DNA from: Methylococcaceae bacterium | Lineage (GTDB): Bacteria; Pseudomonadota; Gammaproteobacteria; Methylococcales; Methylomonadaceae | NCBI GenBank assembly: GCA_021647145.1 | Contig: JAKIVF010000032.1 | Location: forward strand, 1 to 30,906 | Length of the DNA stretch: 30,906 bases | Direction of reading: 5' to 3' | In this document: positions 24,220 to 30,906 of the stretch, piece by piece | Position numbering within the stretch: position 1 is the first letter of the stretch | Layout: every line of letters begins with the position of its first letter | Notes under the pieces: model-generated | Database searches by the model: none | What the model saw: only the letters and a program-made list of their open reading frames with translations | Told to the model about the DNA's origin: nothing | Program-made: the position numbers and the translations under genes

Positions 24220-25104
24220 ATGACACAAAAGATCACAAAGGCAGTATTCCCAGTTGCTGGGTTAGGCACTAGATTTCTTCCAGCAACAAAGGCTAGTCCC
24301 AAAGAAATGCTTCCCATTGTTGATAAACCTCTTATTCAATATGCCGTTGAAGAAGCTGTAGCTGCAGGCATTGATACCATGATTTTTGTTACTGGCCGAA
24401 ATAAAATGGCTATTCCAAATCATTTTGATAAAGCATATGAGCTTGAGTGTGAACTTGAGGCAAAAGGGAAGCAAGAAACGCTAGATATAATTAAGAGTAT
24501 TATTCCTCCTCATGTTTCCTGTGTCTTTATCAGGCAATCAGAAGCTTTAGGTTTAGGCCATGCTGTCCTTTGTGCAAAACCAGTTGTTGGTGATGAACCT
24601 TTTGCTGTTATCCTTGCAGATGACTTAATTGAAGATGCTGAACGTGGTTGTATCGCTCAAATGGTCAACCTATATACTAAGAAAAAATGTTCTATCCTTG
24701 GTGTAGAGAGAGTTGACCCATCAGAAACAGATAAATACGGTATCGTTAAAACTAGTGAGTCTTCTGATTCTTCAGCTAAAATTGATGTTATTGTAGAAAA
24801 ACCTCAGCCGGATGTTGCTCCATCAAACCTTGCTGTCGTTGGCCGCTATATATTATCATCCGCAATTTTTGAAAAAATAGAACAAACAGGCAAAGGTGCA
24901 GGAGGAGAAATTCAATTAACTGATGCAATCGCTGATTTGTTAAACGATGAAACTGTTCTCGCCTATGAATTTGAAGGAACTCGATACGATTGTGGATCAA
25001 AACTTGGTTTTTTAATTGCAACGGTAGAGCACGGCCTTCTTCACAATGAACTAAAAGATGACTTTTTAGATTATTTAAAAGGTTTAGCTAAAAAATATCA
25101 ATAA
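24220..25104 (+). CDS. galU: UTP-glucose-1-phosphate uridylyltransferase
   Basis: GalU makes UDP-glucose from UTP and glucose-1-phosphate. The 294-residue protein has the nucleotide loop GLGTRFLPATKASPKEMLPI at residues 14-33, KPLIQYAVEEA, GLGHAVLCAKP, a metal-binding LADDLI and the IVEKP segment, and ends with GTRYDCGSKLG. An AAAAAGGA ribosome site precedes the ATG. It supplies the UDP-glucose used by GalE, encoded just upstream. A strong hairpin lies about 90 nt downstream. Confidence 0.96.
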   Translation: MTQKITKAVFPVAGLGTRFLPATKASPKEMLPIVDKPLIQYAVEEAVAAGIDTMIFVTGRNKMAIPNHFDKAYELECELEAKGKQETLDIIKSIIPPHVSCVFIRQSEALGLGHAVLCAKPVVGDEPFAVILADDLIEDAERGCIAQMVNLYTKKKCSILGVERVDPSETDKYGIVKTSESSDSSAKIDVIVEKPQPDVAPSNLAVVGRYILSSAIFEKIEQTGKGAGGEIQLTDAIADLLNDETVLAYEFEGTRYDCGSKLGFLIATVEHGLLHNELKDDFLDYLKGLAKKYQ

Positions 25105-25120
25105 TTCCATGCGATATAAG

Positions 25121-25240
25121 AGTTAAGTGCGCGTAACGCGTAAGGGATAGTTAAAAAAGCGGACTTAATATGTATACCATGGGTGATGCGTATTATCCTA
25201 GAAAAATCGGTTGGGCACGGATTTTTCTAGGATAATAACA
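25121..25240. repeat. Cluster of nested palindromes ending in a perfect 18-bp hairpin
   Basis: The cluster begins with CGCGT-A-ACGCG (25130-25140), itself enclosed by near-complementary TTAAGTGCGC and GCGGACTTAA. A perfect 18-bp inverted repeat follows (25191-25208 and 25220-25237, arms starting TATTATCCTAG) around the 11-nt loop GGTTGGGCACG. No T-run follows on either strand, so it is not a standard intrinsic terminator. It lies just after galU and could stabilise the galU transcript 3' end or be a repeat-element hairpin. Confidence 0.6.
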
Positions 25241-25274
25241 AATATGCTAGGGCTTAAACTCCCAAACTTCAACA

Positions 25275-25354
25275 GGCGCATTTCTGGCTACACGACTAAA
25301 GACGGACAAAAAATTAGAAAAGTTTTCGCGATTTTTTTGTTTCGAGTACAAGTT
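25275..25354. repeat. Dispersed intergenic repeat, copy B
   Basis: It shares with copy A (17861-17956) the sequence GGCGCAT, GGCTA, then AAGACGGACAAAAAA and a diverged tail with a GCGATT word and a final CAAGT. It lacks about 14 nt and most of the hairpin present in copy A. Two diverged copies of one non-coding element in a 31-kb window suggest more copies in the genome. Confidence 0.5.
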
Positions 25355-25718
25355 AGTTGTTTTAGTTATTTCTTGAACGTTCCTTAATTTTGCTAAATAA
25401 TGTAGTCCGTCCTCCTACTTTTTCCTTTGAATTTTAAGAAGAAACAAGGAACAAAAATTTTTGGATAATTAATATTCCAAATTAACAACATTTTTTTTAT
25501 AACACCTAATTTCTCCTTGCTTTAGGTACTCAACTAAAGATAAGCGTATTAAAATATATTTAAACCAATAGCTTGCGAAATATAACGAAATTAATATCCT
25601 TTTTTACAGGCCGATCACAAAGAAAAATTTATTGTAAAATAATGATAAATATCTTGCCATATCCCCCTCATTCTGGTAAAAATGCGCAGTTTTTAAAAAT
25701 TAGCTTAGGAGTTAAAGG
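25355..25718. other. AT-rich leader upstream of dksA
   Basis: No coding frame was recognised. The stretch should contain the dksA promoter. TAAAATAATG at 25635-25644 offers a possible -10 region, and TTAGGAG at about 25705-25711 is the dksA ribosome site. Confidence 0.35.
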
Positions 25719-26150
25719 ATGACAGATTCTAAACCTGACAATTCACCCAACAATTACACGCCTTACCAGGAAAAGGAAGGTGAAGAGTACATGAACGAAG
25801 CTCAAACAAAACATTTTGAGAATATTCTTAAGGCGTGGAAATCTGAATTAATGTCAGAAGTTGATCGTACTGTACATTATATGCAGGATGATGCTGCTAG
25901 CTTCCCTGACCCTAATGACCGTGCAACACAAGAGTCTGAATTCAGTTTAGAATTGAGAACAAGAGATAGAGAACGTAAATTAATAAAAAAAATTGATGAA
26001 TCTTTATCAAATTTACAAAATGATGATTATGGCTATTGCGAATCTTGCGGGGTTGAAATAGGCATCAGACGTCTAGAAGCCCGCCCAACGGCTGTATTAT
26101 GTATTGACTGTAAAACACTTGATGAAATTCGAGAAAAACAAATGGGTTAA
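25719..26150 (+). CDS. dksA: RNA polymerase-binding transcription factor DksA
   Basis: DksA binds the secondary channel of RNA polymerase and, with ppGpp, adjusts rRNA and amino-acid promoter activity. The 143-residue protein has the coiled coil from about residue 30 to 100. Tip residues D64, D67 and A69 are present (FPDPNDRA, as in the DxxDxA tip motif). A C4 zinc finger (C107, C110, C128, C131) and a C-terminal helix complete it. The stop codon is the only in-frame stop before the gluQRS reading frame, which continues in the same frame. Confidence 0.96.
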   Translation: MTDSKPDNSPNNYTPYQEKEGEEYMNEAQTKHFENILKAWKSELMSEVDRTVHYMQDDAASFPDPNDRATQESEFSLELRTRDRERKLIKKIDESLSNLQNDDYGYCESCGVEIGIRRLEARPTAVLCIDCKTLDEIREKQMG

Positions 26151-26153
26151 GCT

Positions 26154-27035
26154 CTGAGCAATACCCTTAATTCTAAATATATTGGCCGGTTTGCGCCATC
26201 CCCTTCCGGCTCCTTGCACTTAGGCTCGCTATATACGGCCCTCGCTAGTTTTTTGGATGCTAAAGCCCATCATGGTCACTGGGTCTTACGTATTGATGAT
26301 TTAGATGTCCCCCGAAATGTGAGTGGGGCAGCCGAAAACATCATAGAAACACTACAGGCTTATGGTCTTAACTGGCATGGCTCCATCTACTATCAAAGTC
26401 AAAATATTGAAGTTTATAAGACAATTATTTCTAAACTTACTCAGCAAGCATTGGTCTATCCTTGCACTTGTACTCGAAAAGCTATCTCTGAATTTTCTGT
26501 CTATCCGGGTATTTGTCGAAAAACAAAAAAAAACAAGACTCCTCACTCTTTACGAATCAAATCAGATAATACTGTAATTAGATTTGATGATGAATTACAG
26601 GGCAGCCTTAATCATAATATCGCTAGTCAACATGGCGATTTTATAATAAAAAGAAAAGATAATATTACGGCGTATCAACTTGCTGTCGTAATAGACGATT
26701 ATCAACAAAAAATTAATCATGTAATCCGGGGATATGACCTTCTTGATTCAACCCCTAAACAAATCTATTTACAAACCTTGCTAGGTTACCCAACCCCAAA
26801 TTATTGTCATATTCCCGTGATTACCGATCAAAATGGTAATAAATTAAGTAAGCAAACTTTTGCTGAAGAGGTATCAACCAAAAAACCACAAAAAACATTA
26901 TATTTATTGCTAGAGCTTTTAAAACAAAATCCACCGCATCAATTAAAAACAGCATCTGCACAAGATATTCTCAATTGGGCGGCTAAACATTGGAATTCCC
27001 AATCATTAAAAAAAATACGTGCAATTAACTATTAG
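26154..27035 (+). CDS. gluQ: Glutamyl-Q tRNA(Asp) synthetase
   Basis: GluQRS attaches glutamate to the queuosine base of tRNA(Asp). It is a shortened class I glutamyl-tRNA synthetase without the anticodon-binding domain. The essential N-terminal GRFAPSPSGSLHLGS (HIGH-type) motif, the ICRK-region cysteines (YPCTCTRK ... GICRK) and the KMSKS-like NKLSKQ are all present. The motif begins at about 26184, before the first TTG (26214), so a TTG start would destroy the active site. Between the dksA stop and 26184 the frame has no ATG, GTG or TTG. I place the start at CTG 26154, three nt after that stop, giving about 293 residues, the normal length. ATT at 26181 or readthrough from dksA are alternatives. 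The dksA-gluQ order is common in gammaproteobacteria. Confidence 0.88.
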   Translation: MSNTLNSKYIGRFAPSPSGSLHLGSLYTALASFLDAKAHHGHWVLRIDDLDVPRNVSGAAENIIETLQAYGLNWHGSIYYQSQNIEVYKTIISKLTQQALVYPCTCTRKAISEFSVYPGICRKTKKNKTPHSLRIKSDNTVIRFDDELQGSLNHNIASQHGDFIIKRKDNITAYQLAVVIDDYQQKINHVIRGYDLLDSTPKQIYLQTLLGYPTPNYCHIPVITDQNGNKLSKQTFAEEVSTKKPQKTLYLLLELLKQNPPHQLKTASAQDILNWAAKHWNSQSLKKIRAINY

Positions 27036-27085
27036 ATTTACTATGGTAGTATCTAGTTACATTTTTGATAAGCAAGGATAAAAGC

Positions 27086-29023
27086 ATGTCTGACGAAAAA
27101 ATCTACCCCGTTATACCTGAAATAGCCAAAAAAGCACATATTAATGCTGAAATTTATCAAACGCTTTATCAGCAATCAATAAATGACCCAGAAAAGTTTT
27201 GGTCAGAACAAGCCCATAATTTTCTTCAATGGGACAAACTTTGGGATACTACCTTAGACTTTGATTTCCCAGCAGGTAAAATCAGCTGGTTTATAGGGGG
27301 GAAGCTGAATGTCAGCGTTAATTGTTTAGATAGACATTTAGCCACCCGTGGCAACCAGACTGCTATTATTTGGGAGGGAGATAACCCAGGTAATGATAAA
27401 AAAATTACATATACAGAATTACACCAACAAGTTTGTAAATTTGCCAACGTATTAAAATCTCAAGGTGTAAAAAAAGGGGATCGTGTCTGTATTTATTTAC
27501 CCATGATTGCTGAGGCTGCAACAGTTATTCTGGCTTGTACCCGAATTGGAGCGGTTCATTCAATTGTTTTTGGTGGTTTTTCTGCAGAGGCATTGAAAGA
27601 CCGCATTCTAGATTCCGATTGCAGATATCTAATTTGTGCTGACGAAGGCTACCGTGGAGGTAAAACCATAGCCATCAAAGTTAATGCTGATAAAGCAGCC
27701 GAAAGCTGCCCTAATCTAAAACAGGTCATTGTTATTAGAAATAGTGGCAACGAGGTAGCATGGAATCCAGATCGAGATATTTGGTATCACCAAGCCATGG
27801 AAGAGGCATCAGAAGTTTGTCCTGCTGAAGAAATGGATGCAGAAGATCCTTTATTTATTCTTTATACATCAGGCTCCACAGGAAAACCTAAAGGTGTTCT
27901 ACATACCACAGGCGGCTATTTATTAATGGCCGCGATGACTCATAAATATGTCTTCGATTATCATGATGGCGATGTTTATTGGTGTACTGCAGATATTGGC
28001 TGGGTCACAGGCCATTCATATATTATTTATGGCCCATTATGCAATGGTGCAACAACGCTAATGTTCGAAGGTATCCCCACTTACCCAGAAGCTGATCGTT
28101 TCTGGCAAATTATAGACAAACACCAAGTTAATATATTCTATACTGCTCCTACGGCCATCAGAGCGTTAATGGCGCAAGGAGATGAGTTTGTAAACCGTAC
28201 CCATCGTGACAGCTTACGTATTTTAGGCAGTGTTGGGGAGCCTATTAACCCAGAAGCATGGGAATGGTACTACCATGTTGTAGGTAAGAGTCAATGTGTG
28301 CTTGTTGATACCTGGTGGCAAACAGAAACTGGATCAATTTTAATCACACCATTACCTGGTGCTACTGATTTAAAGCCTGGTTCAGCAACACTTCCTTTCT
28401 TTGGGGTCAAACCTGCAATTATTGATAACGAAGGCAATATTTTAGAAGGTGAAGCTGAAGGTATTTTAGTTTTTGATCACCCGTGGCCTTCTCAAGCACG
28501 TTCGCTTTATGGCGATCATCAACGCTTTATTGATACCTACTTCTCAACTTATCCTGGTTATTATTTTGCAGGTGATGGTGTTCGTCGTGATAAAGATGGT
28601 TTTTTCTGGATTACTGGACGTGTTGATGATGTAATCAATGTATCAGGTCACAGAATGGGTACTGCAGAAGTAGAAAGTGCATTAGTTTTAAATAAACATG
28701 TCGCAGAAGCGGCTGTCGTAGGCTATCCGCATGAAATTAAAGGTCAGGGAATATATGCTTACGTCACATTAAATATAGGTATGGAGCCGTCTGAAGCGCT
28801 GAAAAAAGAACTCATTCAATTAGTCCGTAACGAAATTGGTCCAATAGCTAGCCCTGACCTTATTCAATGGGCGCCAAGCTTACCTAAAACCAGATCAGGT
28901 AAAATTATGCGCCGTATTTTACGTAAAGTTGCTGCGAATGAGATTGATAATTTAGGCGACATCTCAACTTTAGCGGAACCCGCTGTTGTTGACGATATCA
29001 TTGAAAATCGAGCTAATAAATAA
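27086..29023 (+). CDS. acs: Acetyl-CoA synthetase (AMP-forming)
   Basis: Acs activates acetate with ATP and CoA to acetyl-CoA through acetyl-AMP, the high-affinity route complementing AckA-Pta. With the ATG at 27086 (AAGGA seven nt upstream) it is 645 residues, the usual size. Motifs include FWSEQA near the N-terminus, VYCLPM-like IYLPMI and SIVFGGFS. The AMP-binding YTSGSTGKPKGV, the substrate-pocket DTWWQTETGS, the hinge-region ITGRVDDVINVSGHRMGT and the C-terminal PKTRSGKIMRR follow. In the last, K606 corresponds to the lysine acetylated by Pat-type enzymes. It follows gluQRS by 50 nt and could be cotranscribed or have its own promoter. Confidence 0.97.
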   Translation: MSDEKIYPVIPEIAKKAHINAEIYQTLYQQSINDPEKFWSEQAHNFLQWDKLWDTTLDFDFPAGKISWFIGGKLNVSVNCLDRHLATRGNQTAIIWEGDNPGNDKKITYTELHQQVCKFANVLKSQGVKKGDRVCIYLPMIAEAATVILACTRIGAVHSIVFGGFSAEALKDRILDSDCRYLICADEGYRGGKTIAIKVNADKAAESCPNLKQVIVIRNSGNEVAWNPDRDIWYHQAMEEASEVCPAEEMDAEDPLFILYTSGSTGKPKGVLHTTGGYLLMAAMTHKYVFDYHDGDVYWCTADIGWVTGHSYIIYGPLCNGATTLMFEGIPTYPEADRFWQIIDKHQVNIFYTAPTAIRALMAQGDEFVNRTHRDSLRILGSVGEPINPEAWEWYYHVVGKSQCVLVDTWWQTETGSILITPLPGATDLKPGSATLPFFGVKPAIIDNEGNILEGEAEGILVFDHPWPSQARSLYGDHQRFIDTYFSTYPGYYFAGDGVRRDKDGFFWITGRVDDVINVSGHRMGTAEVESALVLNKHVAEAAVVGYPHEIKGQGIYAYVTLNIGMEPSEALKKELIQLVRNEIGPIASPDLIQWAPSLPKTRSGKIMRRILRKVAANEIDNLGDISTLAEPAVVDDIIENRANK

Positions 29024-29041
29024 TTAAAGTACTCATCATAG

Positions 29042-29270
29042 CTAGGGTAGCCTCATTACTTGGGTACTTAATTCTTTATACTCTTTCATTACTTTTGAAG
29101 GTTCCATCGCTATTTCCACATTCTCCAGGAAGGTCTTTTTCCAGTTTTGTAGATTCTTTGGGGTAATGTTGTTGAAACTCGCTATTTCTGTCAAGGCCTT
29201 GTCATTCTTTAATACTTCCCACACTAATTTGCTTTTAAAGACAGCACTGTAGTTTGTTTTTTTTGCTCAT
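29042..29270 (-). pseudogene. IS3-family OrfA (helix-turn-helix) remnant
   Basis: On the minus strand the translation matches the N-terminal part of IS3-family OrfA transposase proteins. It shows NYSAVFKSKLVWEVLKNDK, then ALTEIASFNNITPKNLQNW, then KKTFLENVEIAMEP and a short leucine-zipper start. It stops at TAG 29042 after EYKELSTQVMRLP, well short of a full OrfA. OrfB is absent. The upstream ATG-AGC codons (29265-29270) are out of frame with the rest by one base because of an A8 run (T8 at 29257-29264 on the plus strand); with seven As the frame would read MSKKTNYS. Either a frameshift mutation or a slippage site is implied, but the truncation makes the gene dead. Confidence 0.75.
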
Positions 29271-29484
29271 TCTTCCGCTCTAGTTTTTTTGAAATAGTAA
29301 CTAAATTGGAATAAGATATTTTGGTTTTATTATCTATATTTGATGAGGTATTGTAGATGCTGAATTACCAGAAATATGGTCGGAATCATTATCTATGGTT
29401 ATTTCTGTATTAGAAAAATACAACGTATATTAAGATGTTTATTACAAGCTTCCAGATATATATTTAAGCAACAGATAATGACAA
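29271..29484. other. AT-rich leader upstream of the PfkB-family gene
   Basis: No recognisable gene. A 28-codon frame (about 29353-29433) on the plus strand has no start and was not called. The region should contain the promoter of the sugar kinase gene; no convincing hexamers or ribosome site (only ACAAATGA at the start) were identified. Confidence 0.3.
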
Positions 29485-30390
29485 ATGAATAATAATTTAT
29501 CTCCTATAAAAGTTGATGTTCTCTGTGTTGGTCATGCATGTTATGACTTGGTTTTCTCAGTCAAAAAACATCCAAAAAGTGACGAAAAAATTTTTGCTGA
29601 TAATTTAATTAGTAGTGGCGGCGGTCCAGCGGCTAATGCAGCTATAGCCATTTCTAGGTTAGGGTTCAGTTCAGCATTTGCTGGCTATCTTGGTGAAGAC
29701 CTTTATGGACAAAAGCATCTGCAAGAATTTGTTGATGAAAATGTGGATACCAATCTTATTGTAAGAGATATATTATCAACACCGTTATCCACTGTTTTAG
29801 TTAAACCAAATGGAGAAAGAACTTTAATTAATTATAAAGGCTCTACAAAACCTTTGTTGGCTGATGCGATAGATTTTTCTTCAGTTCAAGCACAAGCTAT
29901 TTTGTTGGATGGGCATGAGCCAAAATTATCTTTAGAATTAGTCGAATTAGCAAAAAAACTAGAAATACCGACAATATTGGATGCTGGTTCTATGCATGAA
30001 GGTACCTCTAAATTATGGAATAAAGTAGATTATTTAGTGGCCTCAGAAAAATTTTCTCGTCAGTTTTCTGATGATGTACATGCTGCTTTGAATCGATTAT
30101 CTGAAAATTCGCCATCGGTCGTTATTACCTTAGGTGAAAAAGGATTAATTTGGCAGCAGGGGCAACAAACAGGTAGCTTGGATTGTTTTCCAATTAAGGC
30201 AATAGATACAACTGGAGCAGGGGATGCTTTTCATGGTGCATTTGCTGCAGCCTTATCTGATGGATTAGATTGGTTGTCTATTTTAGAGTATTCCTCTGCT
30301 GCTGGTGCTTTATGTTGTACTCATCTTGGTGCCAGGCAAGGATTGCCTTGGAAAAAAGACCATGACGAACTAATGGGTATCAAAAGTTAA
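29485..30390 (+). CDS. PfkB-family carbohydrate kinase
   Basis: The 301-residue ribokinase-fold kinase phosphorylates a sugar or nucleoside at the expense of ATP. The first PfkB signature region is visible at about residues 44-75 (SGGGPAANAAIAISRLG, then YLGEDLYG). The second is DTTGAGDAFHGAF at residues 241-253, with the catalytic base D247. The N-terminal VDVLCVGHACYDL strand is typical of the family. The substrate is not evident: ribokinase, ketohexokinase-like and sulfofructose-kinase-like members all share these motifs, and no transporter or pathway gene lies beside it. It is preceded by the IS3 remnant and followed by non-coding DNA. Confidence 0.9.
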   Translation: MNNNLSPIKVDVLCVGHACYDLVFSVKKHPKSDEKIFADNLISSGGGPAANAAIAISRLGFSSAFAGYLGEDLYGQKHLQEFVDENVDTNLIVRDILSTPLSTVLVKPNGERTLINYKGSTKPLLADAIDFSSVQAQAILLDGHEPKLSLELVELAKKLEIPTILDAGSMHEGTSKLWNKVDYLVASEKFSRQFSDDVHAALNRLSENSPSVVITLGEKGLIWQQGQQTGSLDCFPIKAIDTTGAGDAFHGAFAAALSDGLDWLSILEYSSAAGALCCTHLGARQGLPWKKDHDELMGIKS

Positions 30391-30906
30391 ATAATTCATT
30401 ATTCCTTGCTTTAATTTTTTTTATTTTCTTCTATCACCGATTGTCATTAATCAGGTGTCTGAATTAGGTTCAGGCTTCTTGATACCAAAACAGGTGGTAT
30501 CAAGAATAAAAATAAACAAATACTTAACTTACTTTATAAAAAAATTAATAAATTTTTTTTGCTCTATAGTGGCGTTATCAATAGGTTGTCTGAGGCTAGA
30601 AAAAGTCTCTAAAATATGTCCGTTTTGTAAAGATATTCCGCTATATTAGTGGGATGGTGAACGAGATAGTCCCATAAACCCATGTCGAATAGGTCTTTTA
30701 AAATAAAATTAGTTGTAAATAAACAGTTTGATCTAAAACATAACTGTTCCTGATTACCCACAAGCTTCCGCCGCTTTAAAAAGCTAAATGTAATCTTATG
30801 AAAAATAATGGTTATTTTTTAACCTGATCAAAGTTAAAAGTTTAAGTTAAATTTTCATTAATAGATATTTATTATTTTTCAATACCTTACAAAGTCATCT
30901 ACTGAT
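30391..30906. other. Non-coding region after the PfkB-family gene, with two adjacent hairpins
   Basis: A small dyad, CTGAA-TTAGG-TTCAG (30459-30473), is followed by a perfect 10-bp stem, CTTGATACCA (30478-30487) with TGGTATCAAG (30495-30504), around a 7-nt loop. Neither is followed by a T-run, so terminator function is uncertain. A 64-codon frame with a GTG start (30455-30649) runs through both hairpins, has no ribosome site and no recognisable similarity, and was not called. The rest is AT-rich and empty to the window end. Confidence 0.4.

Noticed and set aside
25636..25654. Fur-box-like sequence upstream of dksA
   Set aside because: One half matches well, but the other does not; it overlaps a likely -10 region and is expected by chance in AT-rich DNA.
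26214..27035. TTG at 26214 as the gluQRS start
   Set aside because: It would remove the GRFAPSPSGS part of the active-site motif, so the true start must be upstream.
30455..30649. 64-codon frame with GTG start after the PfkB-family gene
   Set aside because: No ribosome site, no recognisable domain, unusual composition, and it runs through two hairpins; probably chance.

Overview
The window is AT-rich chromosomal DNA from what looks like a gammaproteobacterium. The evidence is the gene set rather than any single marker: a long three-domain Pta overlapping AckA, dksA directly followed by gluQRS, an rfbACDB dTDP-rhamnose operon, an HvfA-type secreted cysteine-repeat peptide, a YdcH-type small protein and pyruvate phosphate dikinase. 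A methylotrophic or sulfur-oxidising lineage would fit, but no diagnostic gene for either is present. I saw no tRNA, rRNA, CRISPR array, phage or complete mobile element.

Layout. 1-640: a short GC-richer stretch, then a decayed IS30-family transposase (176-570, minus). 641-3951 (minus): pta-ackA operon with a 4-nt overlap. 4200-4894 (plus): a pseudogene of a Crp/Fnr-family regulator, followed by an FNR-type box and a fused FeoA-FeoB ferrous iron transporter (5095-7638). 7796-12020 (plus): a tightly coupled five-gene operon: an ornithine cyclodeaminase/mu-crystallin family enzyme, a small [2Fe-2S] protein, an FAD/Fe-S oxidoreductase, a DAO-type flavoprotein and a RidA-family imine deaminase. 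The three redox subunits have the architecture of HcnABC, opine oxidase and D-hydroxyproline/proline dehydrogenases. 12017-15142: a YdcH-like small protein and ppdK.

15193-18312 holds lineage-type genes of poorly known function: a Rossmann-fold protein, the HvfA-like precursor with five GKCG motifs (no modifying enzymes nearby), and two small membrane proteins. 18435-22586 (minus) is rfbA-rfbC-rfbD-rfbB plus a rhomboid protease. 22860-25104 (plus) is galE and galU, so sugar nucleotide synthesis is concentrated here (dTDP-L-rhamnose, UDP-glucose, UDP-galactose). 25719-29023 (plus) is dksA-gluQRS-acs. After an IS3-family OrfA remnant (29042-29270, minus) comes a PfkB-family sugar kinase (29485-30390).

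The metabolic genes converge on pyruvate, PEP and acetyl-CoA: PpdK interconverts pyruvate and PEP, while Pta-AckA and Acs interconvert acetate and acetyl-CoA. Intergenic regions hold several hairpin-rich dispersed repeats (17849-17956, 24034-24120, 25121-25240, 25275-25354). The items most worth a second look are the orphan HvfA-like peptide, the in-frame dksA/gluQRS junction with no canonical start codon, the imine-handling oxidoreductase operon, and the decayed Crp/Fnr gene beside an FNR-type box at feoAB.
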